A stretch of DNA of 64,000 nucleotides from Vibrio sp. Isolate32 (lineage in GTDB: Bacteria > Pseudomonadota > Gammaproteobacteria > Enterobacterales > Vibrionaceae), in NCBI RefSeq assembly GCF_022397955.1, contig NZ_JAKEUQ010000015.1, positions 1-64,000 on the forward strand, in the 5' to 3' direction. The notes beneath the pieces were generated by a model. That model worked only from the letters and a program-made list of their open reading frames with translations. It had not been told where the DNA came from and ran no database searches. A program made the position numbers and the translations under genes. Positions 6,867-15,454 of the stretch are shown in pieces (position 1 is the first letter of the stretch; the number at the start of each line of letters is the position of its first letter).

Positions 6867-8945
6867 ATGTCACAGCTTTTGTCTGCTATCCCTCTCAACT
6901 CTTTATCTGGAGTCGGCGCTAAAGTCACAGAGAAACTGGAAAAGGTTGGGCTTACCAACGTACAAGACCTGCTATTTCACCTCCCTCTACGCTATGAAGA
7001 TAGAACTCGCATCTATCCGATCGTAAAGCTGCACGCCGGGCTTTGGGCTGCGGTGCAAGGCAAGGTGATGCACGTCGATACCATTTTCGGTAAACGTAAG
7101 ATGCTCGCAGTAAAGATAAGCGATGGTAACGGCACCATTACCCTACGCTTTTTCAACTTCACCGCCGGAATGAAGAATCACTTTGCCGAGGGCAAACAAG
7201 TACACGCCTACGGTGAAATCAAACGCGGTAATATGGGGCTGGAGATCGTCCACCCTGACTACAAGTTCTTTGCCCCAAGGCAGCAGCCAGATGTTGAAGC
7301 TAACCTGACCCCGGTGTACCCAACCACTGAAGGGCTAAGACAAGTCACACTGCGCAACCTCACTGACCAAGCGCTCGATCTTATCGACAAAGCAGCCGTC
7401 AATGAGCTGCTACCGTCTGGCCTATACGACCACCAAATTACTCTAACACAAGCACTGCATACTATTCACAGACCACCTCCAGGTATCGACCTAGAAGTGT
7501 TTGATGAAGGGAAACACCCCGCTCAACTACGCCTAATTATGGAAGAATTACTGGCTCAAAACCTGTCGATGCTGTCGGTCCGTAGTAAAGGACAGCAAGA
7601 TAAAGCGATGCCGCTTCCTCCAGTGAATACCCTCAAAGACAAACTACTGGCTCAGCTTCCATTCTCGCCAACTAATGCTCAAGCCCGAGTGACCAAAGAG
7701 ATCGAAGCCGACTTGGAAAAGCCGCACCCTATGATGCGTTTAGTGCAAGGGGATGTTGGCTCAGGTAAAACCTTAGTCGCAGCTTTGGCAGCAGTTCGCG
7801 CGCTGGAACATGGTCAGCAAGTAGCCCTGATGGCACCTACTGAACTGTTAGCCGAGCAGCACGCAATCAACTTTGCCAACTGGTTTGAAGCAATGGGCAT
7901 TCAAGTCGGTTGGCTGGCAGGTAAACTCAAAGGCAAAGCTCGTGAAACCGAACTGGCACGCATTGCCAGTGGTGAAGCGCAGATGGTGGTCGGTACTCAT
8001 GCCCTATTCCAAGAACACGTCGAGTTCAAAAACCTTGGCTTAGTGATCATTGATGAGCAACACCGATTCGGTGTCCATCAGCGATTAGAGCTGCGTGAGA
8101 AAGGCGCTAAACAAGGCTATTACCCTCACCAGTTGGTGATGACCGCAACCCCAATTCCACGAACTCTCGCAATGACGGCCTATGCCGATCTCGAAACCTC
8201 GATTATCGACGAACTGCCACCGGGGCGAACGCCCATTCAAACCGTGGCGATTCCAGATAGCAAGCGTGATGACATTGTTGAGCGAGTGCGTAATGCGTGT
8301 CTTAACGAGGGTAAGCAAGCCTATTGGGTGTGTACGCTAATTGATGAATCAGAAGTATTGGAAGCTCAAGCTGCTGCTGATACTGCAGAAGAACTGCAAC
8401 GAAAACTGCCAGACGTGAAAATTGGTTTGGTGCACGGCCGAATGAAGCCAGCAGAGAAACAAGCGGTAATGCAGGAGTTCAAAGAAAACAGGCTGCATTT
8501 ATTGGTTGCAACAACCGTGATTGAAGTGGGTGTGGATGTACCGAATTCAAGCTTAATGATCATCGAAAACCCTGAGCGTCTTGGCCTAGCACAACTGCAC
8601 CAACTAAGAGGCCGTGTCGGCCGTGGTTCAGTCGCAAGTCACTGTGTTTTGCTGTATCACTCGCCACTTTCTAAAACTGCTCAGAAGCGCTTAGGAGTTC
8701 TACGTGAAAGTAACGATGGCTTTGTGATTGCTCAGCGAGACTTAGAGATCCGCGGCCCAGGTGAACTGCTTGGCACTAAGCAGACAGGTTTGGCTGACTT
8801 CAAGATTGCCGACTTAGTGCGAGACCAACGTTTAATTCCTGAAGTGCAGCGTATCGCACGCCATATTCATGATAGCTACCCAGATAACGCTAAGGCGATC
8901 ATCAACCGCTGGCTGGGGGAGCGAGATGTTTACTCTAAGGCTTAG
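6867..8945 (+). CDS. recG: ATP-dependent DNA helicase RecG
   Basis: RecG (692 residues from this start) reverses stalled replication forks and branch-migrates Holliday junctions. The N-terminal wedge/OB domain is followed by two helicase domains, with Walker A GDVGSGKT, the DExx-type DEQHRFG box and motif VI region QLRGRVGRG. The frame also has an ATG at 6855, but neither start has a strong ribosome site. 6867 gives the family N-terminus (MSQLLSAIPL against E. coli MKGRLLDAVPL). A convergent terminator separates it from envZ. Confidence 0.96.
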   Translation: MSQLLSAIPLNSLSGVGAKVTEKLEKVGLTNVQDLLFHLPLRYEDRTRIYPIVKLHAGLWAAVQGKVMHVDTIFGKRKMLAVKISDGNGTITLRFFNFTAGMKNHFAEGKQVHAYGEIKRGNMGLEIVHPDYKFFAPRQQPDVEANLTPVYPTTEGLRQVTLRNLTDQALDLIDKAAVNELLPSGLYDHQITLTQALHTIHRPPPGIDLEVFDEGKHPAQLRLIMEELLAQNLSMLSVRSKGQQDKAMPLPPVNTLKDKLLAQLPFSPTNAQARVTKEIEADLEKPHPMMRLVQGDVGSGKTLVAALAAVRALEHGQQVALMAPTELLAEQHAINFANWFEAMGIQVGWLAGKLKGKARETELARIASGEAQMVVGTHALFQEHVEFKNLGLVIIDEQHRFGVHQRLELREKGAKQGYYPHQLVMTATPIPRTLAMTAYADLETSIIDELPPGRTPIQTVAIPDSKRDDIVERVRNACLNEGKQAYWVCTLIDESEVLEAQAAADTAEELQRKLPDVKIGLVHGRMKPAEKQAVMQEFKENRLHLLVATTVIEVGVDVPNSSLMIIENPERLGLAQLHQLRGRVGRGSVASHCVLLYHSPLSKTAQKRLGVLRESNDGFVIAQRDLEIRGPGELLGTKQTGLADFKIADLVRDQRLIPEVQRIARHIHDSYPDNAKAIINRWLGERDVYSKA

Positions 8946-8975
8946 TTAGCCATTATATTCCAGCCTAAAACGTAG

Positions 8976-9000
8976 AAAGGCCTCCACAAGGAAGCCTTTT
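8976..9000. terminator. Bidirectional terminator between recG and envZ
   Basis: AAAGGC-CT-CC pairs with GG-AA-GCCTTT around ACAA with a small internal mismatch, and is followed by TTTTT on the plus strand and TTTCTACG on the minus strand. It serves the convergent recG and envZ genes; the plus-strand side is stronger. Confidence 0.75.
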
Positions 9001-9019
9001 TAGTGCGTATAACCCAAGC

Positions 9020-10321
9020 CTAAGGCTTCACAGGGAAACTGATCTGCGCTTTTAAGCCACCTTCACTGCGGTTATTGACCACTACAGCACCTTGATGCTG
9101 GCTAACAATACGTTTCACAATTGCCAAGCCCAAGCCCGTACCTTCACTACCACGAGCCGTATCTCCGCGCGTGAAGGGTTCAAATAGCTTACCGATCTGG
9201 TCTTGCGGAATACCCGGACCATTATCTTCAACAGTTACCCATGCAAGCTTGTTATCGGCGGTCATGCCTGTCGATACTTTCACCCAACCGTTGCCATAAC
9301 GTAGGGCATTGACCACCAAGTTACTCACCGCACGTTTCATCGCGATCGGATTGCCCAACGCAGGTTTCATGGTTTCTGGAATATCGGTTTCAATCTGGAC
9401 CTCATAGCCACCTTCAGAACTAGAGACTTCTCGCGCAATATCATCGACAAACACCGCTTGGAATGAGTCTCGGTCAACAGGCTTTAGGTAATCCATGAAC
9501 TGACTGATGATCTCGTTACACTCTTCGGTATCACTGATGATGCCTTCCGCTAAGTAGCTGTCTTCTGGCGACATCATCTCGGTTGCTAAGCGAATACGCG
9601 TTAGCGGTGTACGCAAATCATGACTGATACCCGCCATCAACAAAGCACGGTCTTCTTCGAGCTCTTGGATTCCTTTCGACATCTGGTTGAAGGCTCGTGT
9701 TACTGAGCGAATCTCTTGCGCACCTTGTACTGGCAATGGCGGTGGAATATCACCTCGTCCAACACCTTGCGCGGCTTTCTCAAGTGCTATCAACGGACGG
9801 TTTTGCAATCGGATAAACAACCAACCACCTGCGACAATCAACAACGCCATGATCAAGCTATTACGAAATAGAGGCGCAAAGTCTTCTTCTTGCAGTTCAG
9901 ACAGAGGAATACGAATCAAGGAATTAGGCAGCTGCGCAATGTCCATCCACAACACATAGCTCTCTTTACCTAGAATCAACCGTACTTCGGTTTCAGAGCC
10001 CAGCTCTTTGGTCATCTCCTCACTCATCAGGTCAATCGCAACCGCATGGTAATACTCAGCCGCTGCTTCGCTATTTTTCGCATGAACGGTTACCCCTAAC
10101 TGATCAAGTACACGCTGACGCAGTGGCGCATCAATTTCGATATCCATGTCAGTACCTTGGTCCAACACAAGGTTTAACTCATGAGCCAAGATCTTATTAA
10201 ACTGCTGTAAACTCGGCATTAATGCGTAGTTGAACACGGCGTAATAAGAAAAGATTTGGCTAGCAACCAACAGGGTTAAAAACAGCACTATCGACTGAGT
10301 AAAGGAGCTACGTATGCGCAT
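9020..10321 (-). CDS. envZ: Two-component sensor histidine kinase EnvZ
   Basis: This 433-residue inner-membrane kinase responds to osmolarity and phosphorylates or dephosphorylates OmpR. A first membrane helix lies near residues 10-32 and a second near 150-170, with the periplasmic domain between. HAMP follows, then the H-box SHDLRTPL with phosphorylated H234, and the N, G1 (DNGPGIP) and G2 (GTGLGLAI) boxes. It follows ompR on the same strand, but the two genes are 168 bases apart with a terminator-like hairpin between, whereas in E. coli they overlap. That suggests lower kinase than regulator expression. Confidence 0.95.
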   Translation of the reverse strand: MRIRSSFTQSIVLFLTLLVASQIFSYYAVFNYALMPSLQQFNKILAHELNLVLDQGTDMDIEIDAPLRQRVLDQLGVTVHAKNSEAAAEYYHAVAIDLMSEEMTKELGSETEVRLILGKESYVLWMDIAQLPNSLIRIPLSELQEEDFAPLFRNSLIMALLIVAGGWLFIRLQNRPLIALEKAAQGVGRGDIPPPLPVQGAQEIRSVTRAFNQMSKGIQELEEDRALLMAGISHDLRTPLTRIRLATEMMSPEDSYLAEGIISDTEECNEIISQFMDYLKPVDRDSFQAVFVDDIAREVSSSEGGYEVQIETDIPETMKPALGNPIAMKRAVSNLVVNALRYGNGWVKVSTGMTADNKLAWVTVEDNGPGIPQDQIGKLFEPFTRGDTARGSEGTGLGLAIVKRIVSQHQGAVVVNNRSEGGLKAQISFPVKP

Positions 10322-10394
10322 AGAAGACCTAAAATGGAGGTTAGGGAAACAGAGACATAATAGAAACTATAACTCTAATCCCTTGTGCTGAATA

Positions 10395-10430
10395 CAAAAC
10401 GGGCCATCATATATCAATGAGATGGCCCGT
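10395..10430 (-). terminator. Terminator-like hairpin between ompR and envZ
   Basis: ACGGGCCATC and GATGGCCCGT are exact 10-bp complements with a 12-base loop, and on the minus strand the stem is followed directly by TTTTG. It sits after ompR and before envZ, inside what is normally one operon, so it probably ends part of the ompR transcripts. Confidence 0.75.
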
Positions 10431-10489
10431 AAATAGAGAATTCTGAATCACAGAATCAATAAAGCTGCTGTAGAGCTTATTAAACTGAC

Positions 10490-11209
10490 TTACACAGCCT
10501 TACCATCAGGAACGAAGACATAACCTAAGCCCCACACCGTTTGGATGTAGCGAGGTTTGCTTGGATCTTCTTCCACTAGACGACGCAGACGTGAAATCTG
10601 AACATCGATAGAACGTTCCATTGCTGAGTACTCACGGCCACGAGCCATGTTCATCAGCTTATCGCGAGACATAGGCTCACGCGCGTTAGTTACCAGTGAC
10701 TTCAATACAGCGAACTCACCCGAGGTCAAAGGCATTGGCTCTTCGCCACGGAACATTTCACGTGTACCTAGGTTCAAGCGAAACTCACCAAACTCAACCA
10801 CAGATTCCTCTGTACTTGGTGCGCCTGGCGCTTCAATTACTTGGCGACGTAATACTGCTTTGATACGAGCAAGCAGTTCACGTGGATTGAATGGTTTTGG
10901 TAGGTAGTCATCAGCACCGACTTCCAAACCAACAATACGGTCGACCTCATCACCCTTTGCGGTCAGCATTAGAATAGGCAGCGAGCTGTTTGCATTTCTT
11001 AGACGACGACAGATCGATAGACCATCTTCGCCCGGCAACATTAGATCCAATACCATTAAGTGAAAGTTTTCACGGGTTAACAGGCGGTCCATCTGCTCAC
11101 TGTTTGCCACGCTACGCACTTGAAAGCCTTGCTCTGACAGATAGCGCTCTAACAAAGCACGTAAACGAGCATCGTCATCGACCACTAAAATTTTGTAGTT
11201 TTCTTGCAT
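10490..11209 (-). CDS. ompR: Two-component response regulator OmpR
   Basis: OmpR (239 residues) is the DNA-binding partner of EnvZ and controls porin and other envelope genes. The receiver domain has the acidic pocket DDD near residues 10-12, phosphorylated D55 in LDLMLPG and K in the YLPKPF segment. The C-terminal winged helix ends in RYIQTVWGLGYVFVP. Start and length match the family. It is divergent from greB, with 178 bases between for both promoters. Confidence 0.97.
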   Translation of the reverse strand: MQENYKILVVDDDARLRALLERYLSEQGFQVRSVANSEQMDRLLTRENFHLMVLDLMLPGEDGLSICRRLRNANSSLPILMLTAKGDEVDRIVGLEVGADDYLPKPFNPRELLARIKAVLRRQVIEAPGAPSTEESVVEFGEFRLNLGTREMFRGEEPMPLTSGEFAVLKSLVTNAREPMSRDKLMNMARGREYSAMERSIDVQISRLRRLVEEDPSKPRYIQTVWGLGYVFVPDGKAV

Positions 11210-11387
11210 GTAATGGTTCCACCTATTAAAGCTTAAACCTAAAGTTAAGCATTCTTGGTAAATTGTATATTGGTATAAGACATTAAAAAGGTAACATTAT
11301 TGGAGAAAAAGTCGCCTAAATAATTGTTAACGTATGTTGCCTTTCTATATATTCTATCTTAGATCATCATTTCATTAAGTAAGATTC

Positions 11388-11858
11388 ATGAAAACCAAAC
11401 TTATCACCCGAGAAGGTTATGACAAACTCAAAGCCGAACATGACCACTTGTGGCACGAGAAACGCCCTGAAATTACTAAGATAGTCACTTGGGCTGCAAG
11501 CCTTGGAGATCGCTCAGAAAACGCAGATTACACCTTCAATAAGCGTCTACTTCGTCAGATCGATCGCCGAGTACGTTTCTTAAGAAAGTTCCTACCTGAT
11601 GTCACGATCGTTGATTACTCGCCACAACAAGAAGGTAAGGTATTTTTCGGGGCTTGGGTCGAAATTGAGAATGATGACGGAGAAATTAAGAAGTTTCGAA
11701 TTGTCGGTCCAGAAGAGATCTACGGCGATGCAAAAGGTTATATCTCAATCGACTCGCCAATGGCTAGAGCTCTACTTAAGAAAGAAGTGGATGATGAATT
11801 TACGGTAAAAACACCGGAAGGCGACAAAGAGTGGTTCATTAACTCGATTCACTATTAA
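11388..11858 (+). CDS. greB: Transcript cleavage factor GreB
   Basis: GreB (156 residues) rescues backtracked RNA polymerase by stimulating cleavage of the nascent RNA 3' end. The N-terminal coiled coil carries the acidic tip with GDRSENADYTFNKRLLRQID, and the C-terminal FKBP-like domain ends with EWFINSIHY, as in other GreB. In E. coli greB is followed by tex; here four genes of another function lie in between. Confidence 0.96.
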   Translation: MKTKLITREGYDKLKAEHDHLWHEKRPEITKIVTWAASLGDRSENADYTFNKRLLRQIDRRVRFLRKFLPDVTIVDYSPQQEGKVFFGAWVEIENDDGEIKKFRIVGPEEIYGDAKGYISIDSPMARALLKKEVDDEFTVKTPEGDKEWFINSIHY

Positions 11859-11891
11859 TAAACCGAATAAGCGTGACCTATCGATTTGTTA

Positions 11892-12674
11892 TTAGCGTGG
11901 CTTTCGGCGTGTGTCGCTAGGCGAATGTTGAAAGCTGCGTTTGTAGGCACGAGAAAAACTCGATAGCTGAGAAAAGCCAACCTCGGCCGCGAGTTCAGTC
12001 ATTGGCATGTTGCTGTTGCGAAGTAAAAGCTGTGCTTTTTGCATGCGTCGCTGCATGACATATTTTTGCGGGGTCACCCCAAACTGTTTTTGGCATAAAC
12101 AGTAAAAGTGGCTCTCACTCAAATGCATTGCATGAGCAAGCTGAGCATTCGTTAACCCAGTCGCGATGTGTTGGTCGATGTAAGCATTTAAGTAACTCGT
12201 TTCTAAACGGCGGTGAGGTGAAGGCGTGGTAGATGATGCCGACATTTGGCCTAATTGCGTTAAAAACAACGACACTAACTGGCAGTTTATCTGTGGTGAC
12301 ATCGTATCTTGCCGAACTTTCTGAGCGGCAAAGTCCAATAATATCTGGCTTTCGGCCCCTAAATCTAAAAAGTAAGGCTGTTGAAATATCGATTCCTGTA
12401 ATGACAAATTACACGCTTGCTCTAGAGCTTGGATGTAAGGGTCGGCAGGTGCTAAGTCAATGACCAATAACTCACTGTCTTCACTTAGGCCATTATAAAA
12501 ATGCGGTGCATTATTGGGGATGACCGCCACCGTACCGTGACCTACTTGCCCACTTTCACGTTCAAACTCACACGCCATGGTACCTCGCCAACCTAGCAGT
12601 ACTTGAGCATAGCTGTGTAGGTGCTGACCCTGGCGTCTAGCAATAACATTTCGTCTGATCTGAGTTTGATTCAC
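11892..12674 (-). CDS. AraC-family transcriptional regulator
   Basis: This 260-residue regulator has an N-terminal cupin-type sensor domain (about residues 10-130) and a C-terminal AraC double helix-turn-helix (about 160-255), with SESHFYCLCQKQFG and the second-helix signature AAEVGFSQLSSFSRAYKR. The frame is open to 12770, but the GTG at 12672-12674 is chosen since AGGAAA lies six bases before it and the extra N-terminus is charged and unlike the family. It is divergent from the reductase gene at 12843 and is probably the local activator of that operon. The inducer is unknown. Confidence 0.85.
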   Translation of the reverse strand: MNQTQIRRNVIARRQGQHLHSYAQVLLGWRGTMACEFERESGQVGHGTVAVIPNNAPHFYNGLSEDSELLVIDLAPADPYIQALEQACNLSLQESIFQQPYFLDLGAESQILLDFAAQKVRQDTMSPQINCQLVSLFLTQLGQMSASSTTPSPHRRLETSYLNAYIDQHIATGLTNAQLAHAMHLSESHFYCLCQKQFGVTPQKYVMQRRMQKAQLLLRNSNMPMTELAAEVGFSQLSSFSRAYKRSFQHSPSDTRRKPR

Positions 12675-12842
12675 CGTGTCTTTCCTACGTTTATCTGCGT
12701 GCTTAGCTTTCCCACTGTAGTGCTTCCTCCCCCAAAATCTTTCACTTTCGGAGTCTGAGTTAAATACCACAGAGTCTCAGGCAAATGTTCATCTCTTTTA
12801 ACAGATAACATAACAATATATTAACAGGGAAGGAAGAATGAC

Positions 12843-13802
12843 ATGCAACTTAACCAACAACAGGTTCACAACGCACTACCGTGGCTACCTTTAGTCGACG
12901 CGCTAAAGGATATTTTCACTCGCGATGTAACGGCACCGATTCGTCATCACCACACCATGAATGTACCACAAGATCCTAGCGCGACTTTGCTATTAATGCC
13001 GGCATGGATTGAAGGTGAGTATTTGGGAGTGAAACAGGTCAATGTATTTCCGGGCAACTCTGCTCGTAATCAACCAGGGCTCAGCAGCCATTATCTACTT
13101 AGCTGTGGTAAAACTGGAAAAATGTTAGCTCAGATTGATGGGAACGAACTAACGGCACGCAGAACCGCGGCCGCTTCAGCATTAGCTTCTCATTATCTAT
13201 CACGTGAAACGGCGAGCAAAATGCTGATGGTTGGAGCTGGAAGAGTGGCACGACGTTTAGTCCCAGCCCATATGAGTGTACGCCCAATTAAGACCGTTCA
13301 TGTGTGGGATATTAATCAGTCCGCTGCTGAGCAATTAGCAACAGAATTACGCGATGAAGGAGTGGACGCTGTTGCCTGCCCAAATGATCAACTGGAAGCG
13401 ATAGCAAGAGACGCTGATCTGATTAGTTGTGCAACGCTTTCAACGGCCCCAATCATTAAAGGTGAGTGGCTTAAACCCGGTGCGCATTTAGACTTAGTAG
13501 GAAGCTTTACCCCTACGATGCGTGAAACCAACAATGAAGCGCTAAAACGAGCCAATGTTTTTGTGGATGTGAAAGCAGCTGCACTGGTTGAGACGGGCGA
13601 GTTGATCATGCCTATCCGTGATGGCGCGATTACCGAAGAGAGTATCTTAGCCGATTTCTCAACCTTGTGCAGTGGTCAACATGCGGGGCGTGCAGGCCTT
13701 GACGATCCTGAAGCCGCAATCACTCTTTTCAAATCGGTCGGTGATTCTCGTGAAGATCTGGCTGGCGCGATTCTGGCTTACCAGTCAGTACAGAGCATTT
13801 AA
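12843..13802 (+). CDS. Ornithine cyclodeaminase/mu-crystallin family protein, probable cyclic imino-acid reductase
   Basis: This 319-residue protein has the family layout: a substrate lysine in LGVKQVNVFPGN (K64), an arginine in LTARRTAAAS, and a Rossmann nucleotide-binding loop GAGRVA at 131-136. Where true ornithine cyclodeaminases have a GGDGPGKTE-type segment with the catalytic aspartate, this protein has LVGSFTPTMRE. That resembles imine-reducing members such as delta-1-pyrroline-2-carboxylate reductases. It is therefore more likely to reduce a cyclic imino acid to an L-amino acid than to cyclise ornithine; this is inference. GGAAGG precedes the ATG. It is the first gene of a plus-strand cluster with a transporter and a flavoprotein. 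Confidence 0.8.
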   Translation: MQLNQQQVHNALPWLPLVDALKDIFTRDVTAPIRHHHTMNVPQDPSATLLLMPAWIEGEYLGVKQVNVFPGNSARNQPGLSSHYLLSCGKTGKMLAQIDGNELTARRTAAASALASHYLSRETASKMLMVGAGRVARRLVPAHMSVRPIKTVHVWDINQSAAEQLATELRDEGVDAVACPNDQLEAIARDADLISCATLSTAPIIKGEWLKPGAHLDLVGSFTPTMRETNNEALKRANVFVDVKAAALVETGELIMPIRDGAITEESILADFSTLCSGQHAGRAGLDDPEAAITLFKSVGDSREDLAGAILAYQSVQSI

Positions 13803-13810
13803 ATGGTAAT

Positions 13811-13839
13811 AAGGCCGACGTGTACTTGGCCTTTTATTT
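13811..13839 (+). terminator. Weak terminator after the reductase gene
   Basis: AAGGCC and GGCCTT pair around an 11-base loop and are followed by TTATTTT. The short stem suggests partial readthrough to the antiporter gene, which starts about 90 bases further on. Confidence 0.5.
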
Positions 13840-13929
13840 TGCTGTCGCCTGTTTATCCACTAGCAGGATTTCCATACGCGGCGCACCTTGCTTGGTGTGG
13901 TTCTCGTGACTTTATTTGGAAAAATACCT

Positions 13930-15411
13930 ATGACTAAAAAGAATTCAGATTATACGACGCCACCACCATTAGGCTTGGCGATCGTACCGATTATTCTCAC
14001 CATTGCGCTGTTAGCGACACAAATTTTTTATTATGACGACTTCACCCCCCATATTGCGCTGGCCATTGGCTTCGCTATTACCGCGCTGGTTGGTTGGTAT
14101 CAAGGGCTTCGGTGGCAGGACATAGAGTCCGGTGCATTTCGTGTTTTACACGTGGCGATGCCTTCAATAGCAACCCTTATTGTTGTGGGTATGCTAGTCA
14201 GCACTTGGATTGCCAGTGGTACGGTACCGACGCTGATCTATTACGGTTTAGTGTTAATCGAACCCGAATGGTTTCTGGCTGCCACAATGTTATTGTGCTC
14301 TGTCGTTTCCCTTTCTATTGGTTCGAGTTGGACCACTGTCGGTACGGTGGGCCTTGCCTTAGTCGGTATTGGTTTTGCTTTTGGTATCCCAGCCTACTGG
14401 ACGGCGGGAGCCGTTGTATCTGGTGCTTTTTTTGGCGATAAAATCTCACCATTATCTGATACGACCAACCTTGCCGCCGCTGTGACTGAAACTAATGTGT
14501 TCGCTCATATTCGCAACATGATGCCGACCACCATTCCAGCCATGCTAATCGCTTTAACGCTGTACTCCATTCTTGGTGGTGTGGTGATGAGCGATACGAC
14601 ATCAGGCGCTCAGCAGCTACAAGAAATCACCGCTATTCAATCGGGTTTGGAGAGTCATTTCTCTCTTGGTTTTCTTCCTTTGCTGCCACTTTTGGTGGTG
14701 ATGGTGCTCGCTTTTTACAAAATAGCGCCGATCCCAGCCCTGTTTACAGGCTTTGTTTTCGGTGCCGGTGTGGCGGTGCATAATTATGATTACAACCTGA
14801 ATGACATTCTGACATTTGCCCACAGTGGATACAAAATAGAGACAGGATCTGCAGCGCTGGATAATTTGCTGAATCGTGGTGGCGTCACATCCATGACCTG
14901 GGTGATTACCTTAATGATGTTTGCGTTGGCATTTGGTGGCGCGCTGGAGCGTACCGGATGTTTGGAGTCTGTCGTCAATGCAATAATGAAGTCCACTCGA
15001 GGTTTCAGAGGGTTACAAACCAATGCCATCCTCACTTCGGTAGCGACCAACGCCGTATCGGGTGATGTGTACCTCTCTATCGCGTTACCTGGCCGTATGT
15101 TTGGACCGCAATACGACAAACTCGGTTATAGCAGACTAAATCTATCCAGAGCGATTGAAGAAGGAGGCACATTAGTCTCGCCCTTGATCCCTTGGAATGC
15201 GGGTGGCGCATTTGTGATGGGAACATTAGGGCTGGTTGTCACTCCCGGTGATTACAGTGCCTTGCTATACGCACCATTGGCATTTGCTTGTTGGTTGTCA
15301 CCCACTATCGGCATTATTTACGCTCAAACAGGGTGGTTCTCAAAGCGCACCGAGAAAAACGAAGCTACCAATAATGAGGTGGTTTCAGCCACCAGTGGCA
15401 GCCCCCACTGA
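13930..15411 (+). CDS. NhaC-family Na+/H+ antiporter-like transporter
   Basis: This 493-residue, roughly twelve-helix inner-membrane protein carries family segments such as SIGSSWTTVGTVGLALVGIG, GAFFGDKISPLSDTTNLAAA and LIPWNAGGAFVMGTLG. NhaC relatives exchange sodium for protons, and some couple this to organic acids (B. subtilis MleN moves malate and lactate). Within this cluster an amino-acid or organic-acid substrate is plausible. A TTG frame start exists at 13888, but the ATG at 13930 with GGAAAA upstream is preferred. It is followed by the flavoprotein after 43 bases. Confidence 0.85.
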   Translation: MTKKNSDYTTPPPLGLAIVPIILTIALLATQIFYYDDFTPHIALAIGFAITALVGWYQGLRWQDIESGAFRVLHVAMPSIATLIVVGMLVSTWIASGTVPTLIYYGLVLIEPEWFLAATMLLCSVVSLSIGSSWTTVGTVGLALVGIGFAFGIPAYWTAGAVVSGAFFGDKISPLSDTTNLAAAVTETNVFAHIRNMMPTTIPAMLIALTLYSILGGVVMSDTTSGAQQLQEITAIQSGLESHFSLGFLPLLPLLVVMVLAFYKIAPIPALFTGFVFGAGVAVHNYDYNLNDILTFAHSGYKIETGSAALDNLLNRGGVTSMTWVITLMMFALAFGGALERTGCLESVVNAIMKSTRGFRGLQTNAILTSVATNAVSGDVYLSIALPGRMFGPQYDKLGYSRLNLSRAIEEGGTLVSPLIPWNAGGAFVMGTLGLVVTPGDYSALLYAPLAFACWLSPTIGIIYAQTGWFSKRTEKNEATNNEVVSATSGSPH

Positions 15412-15454
15412 TCCATATAACACACGATTCTTTCGCTAAGCCAGTAGGTAAAAC

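Noticed and set aside
12675..12770. 32-residue N-terminal extension of the AraC regulator
   Set aside because: It is highly charged, unlike the cupin start of the family, and the GTG at 12674 has a good ribosome site.
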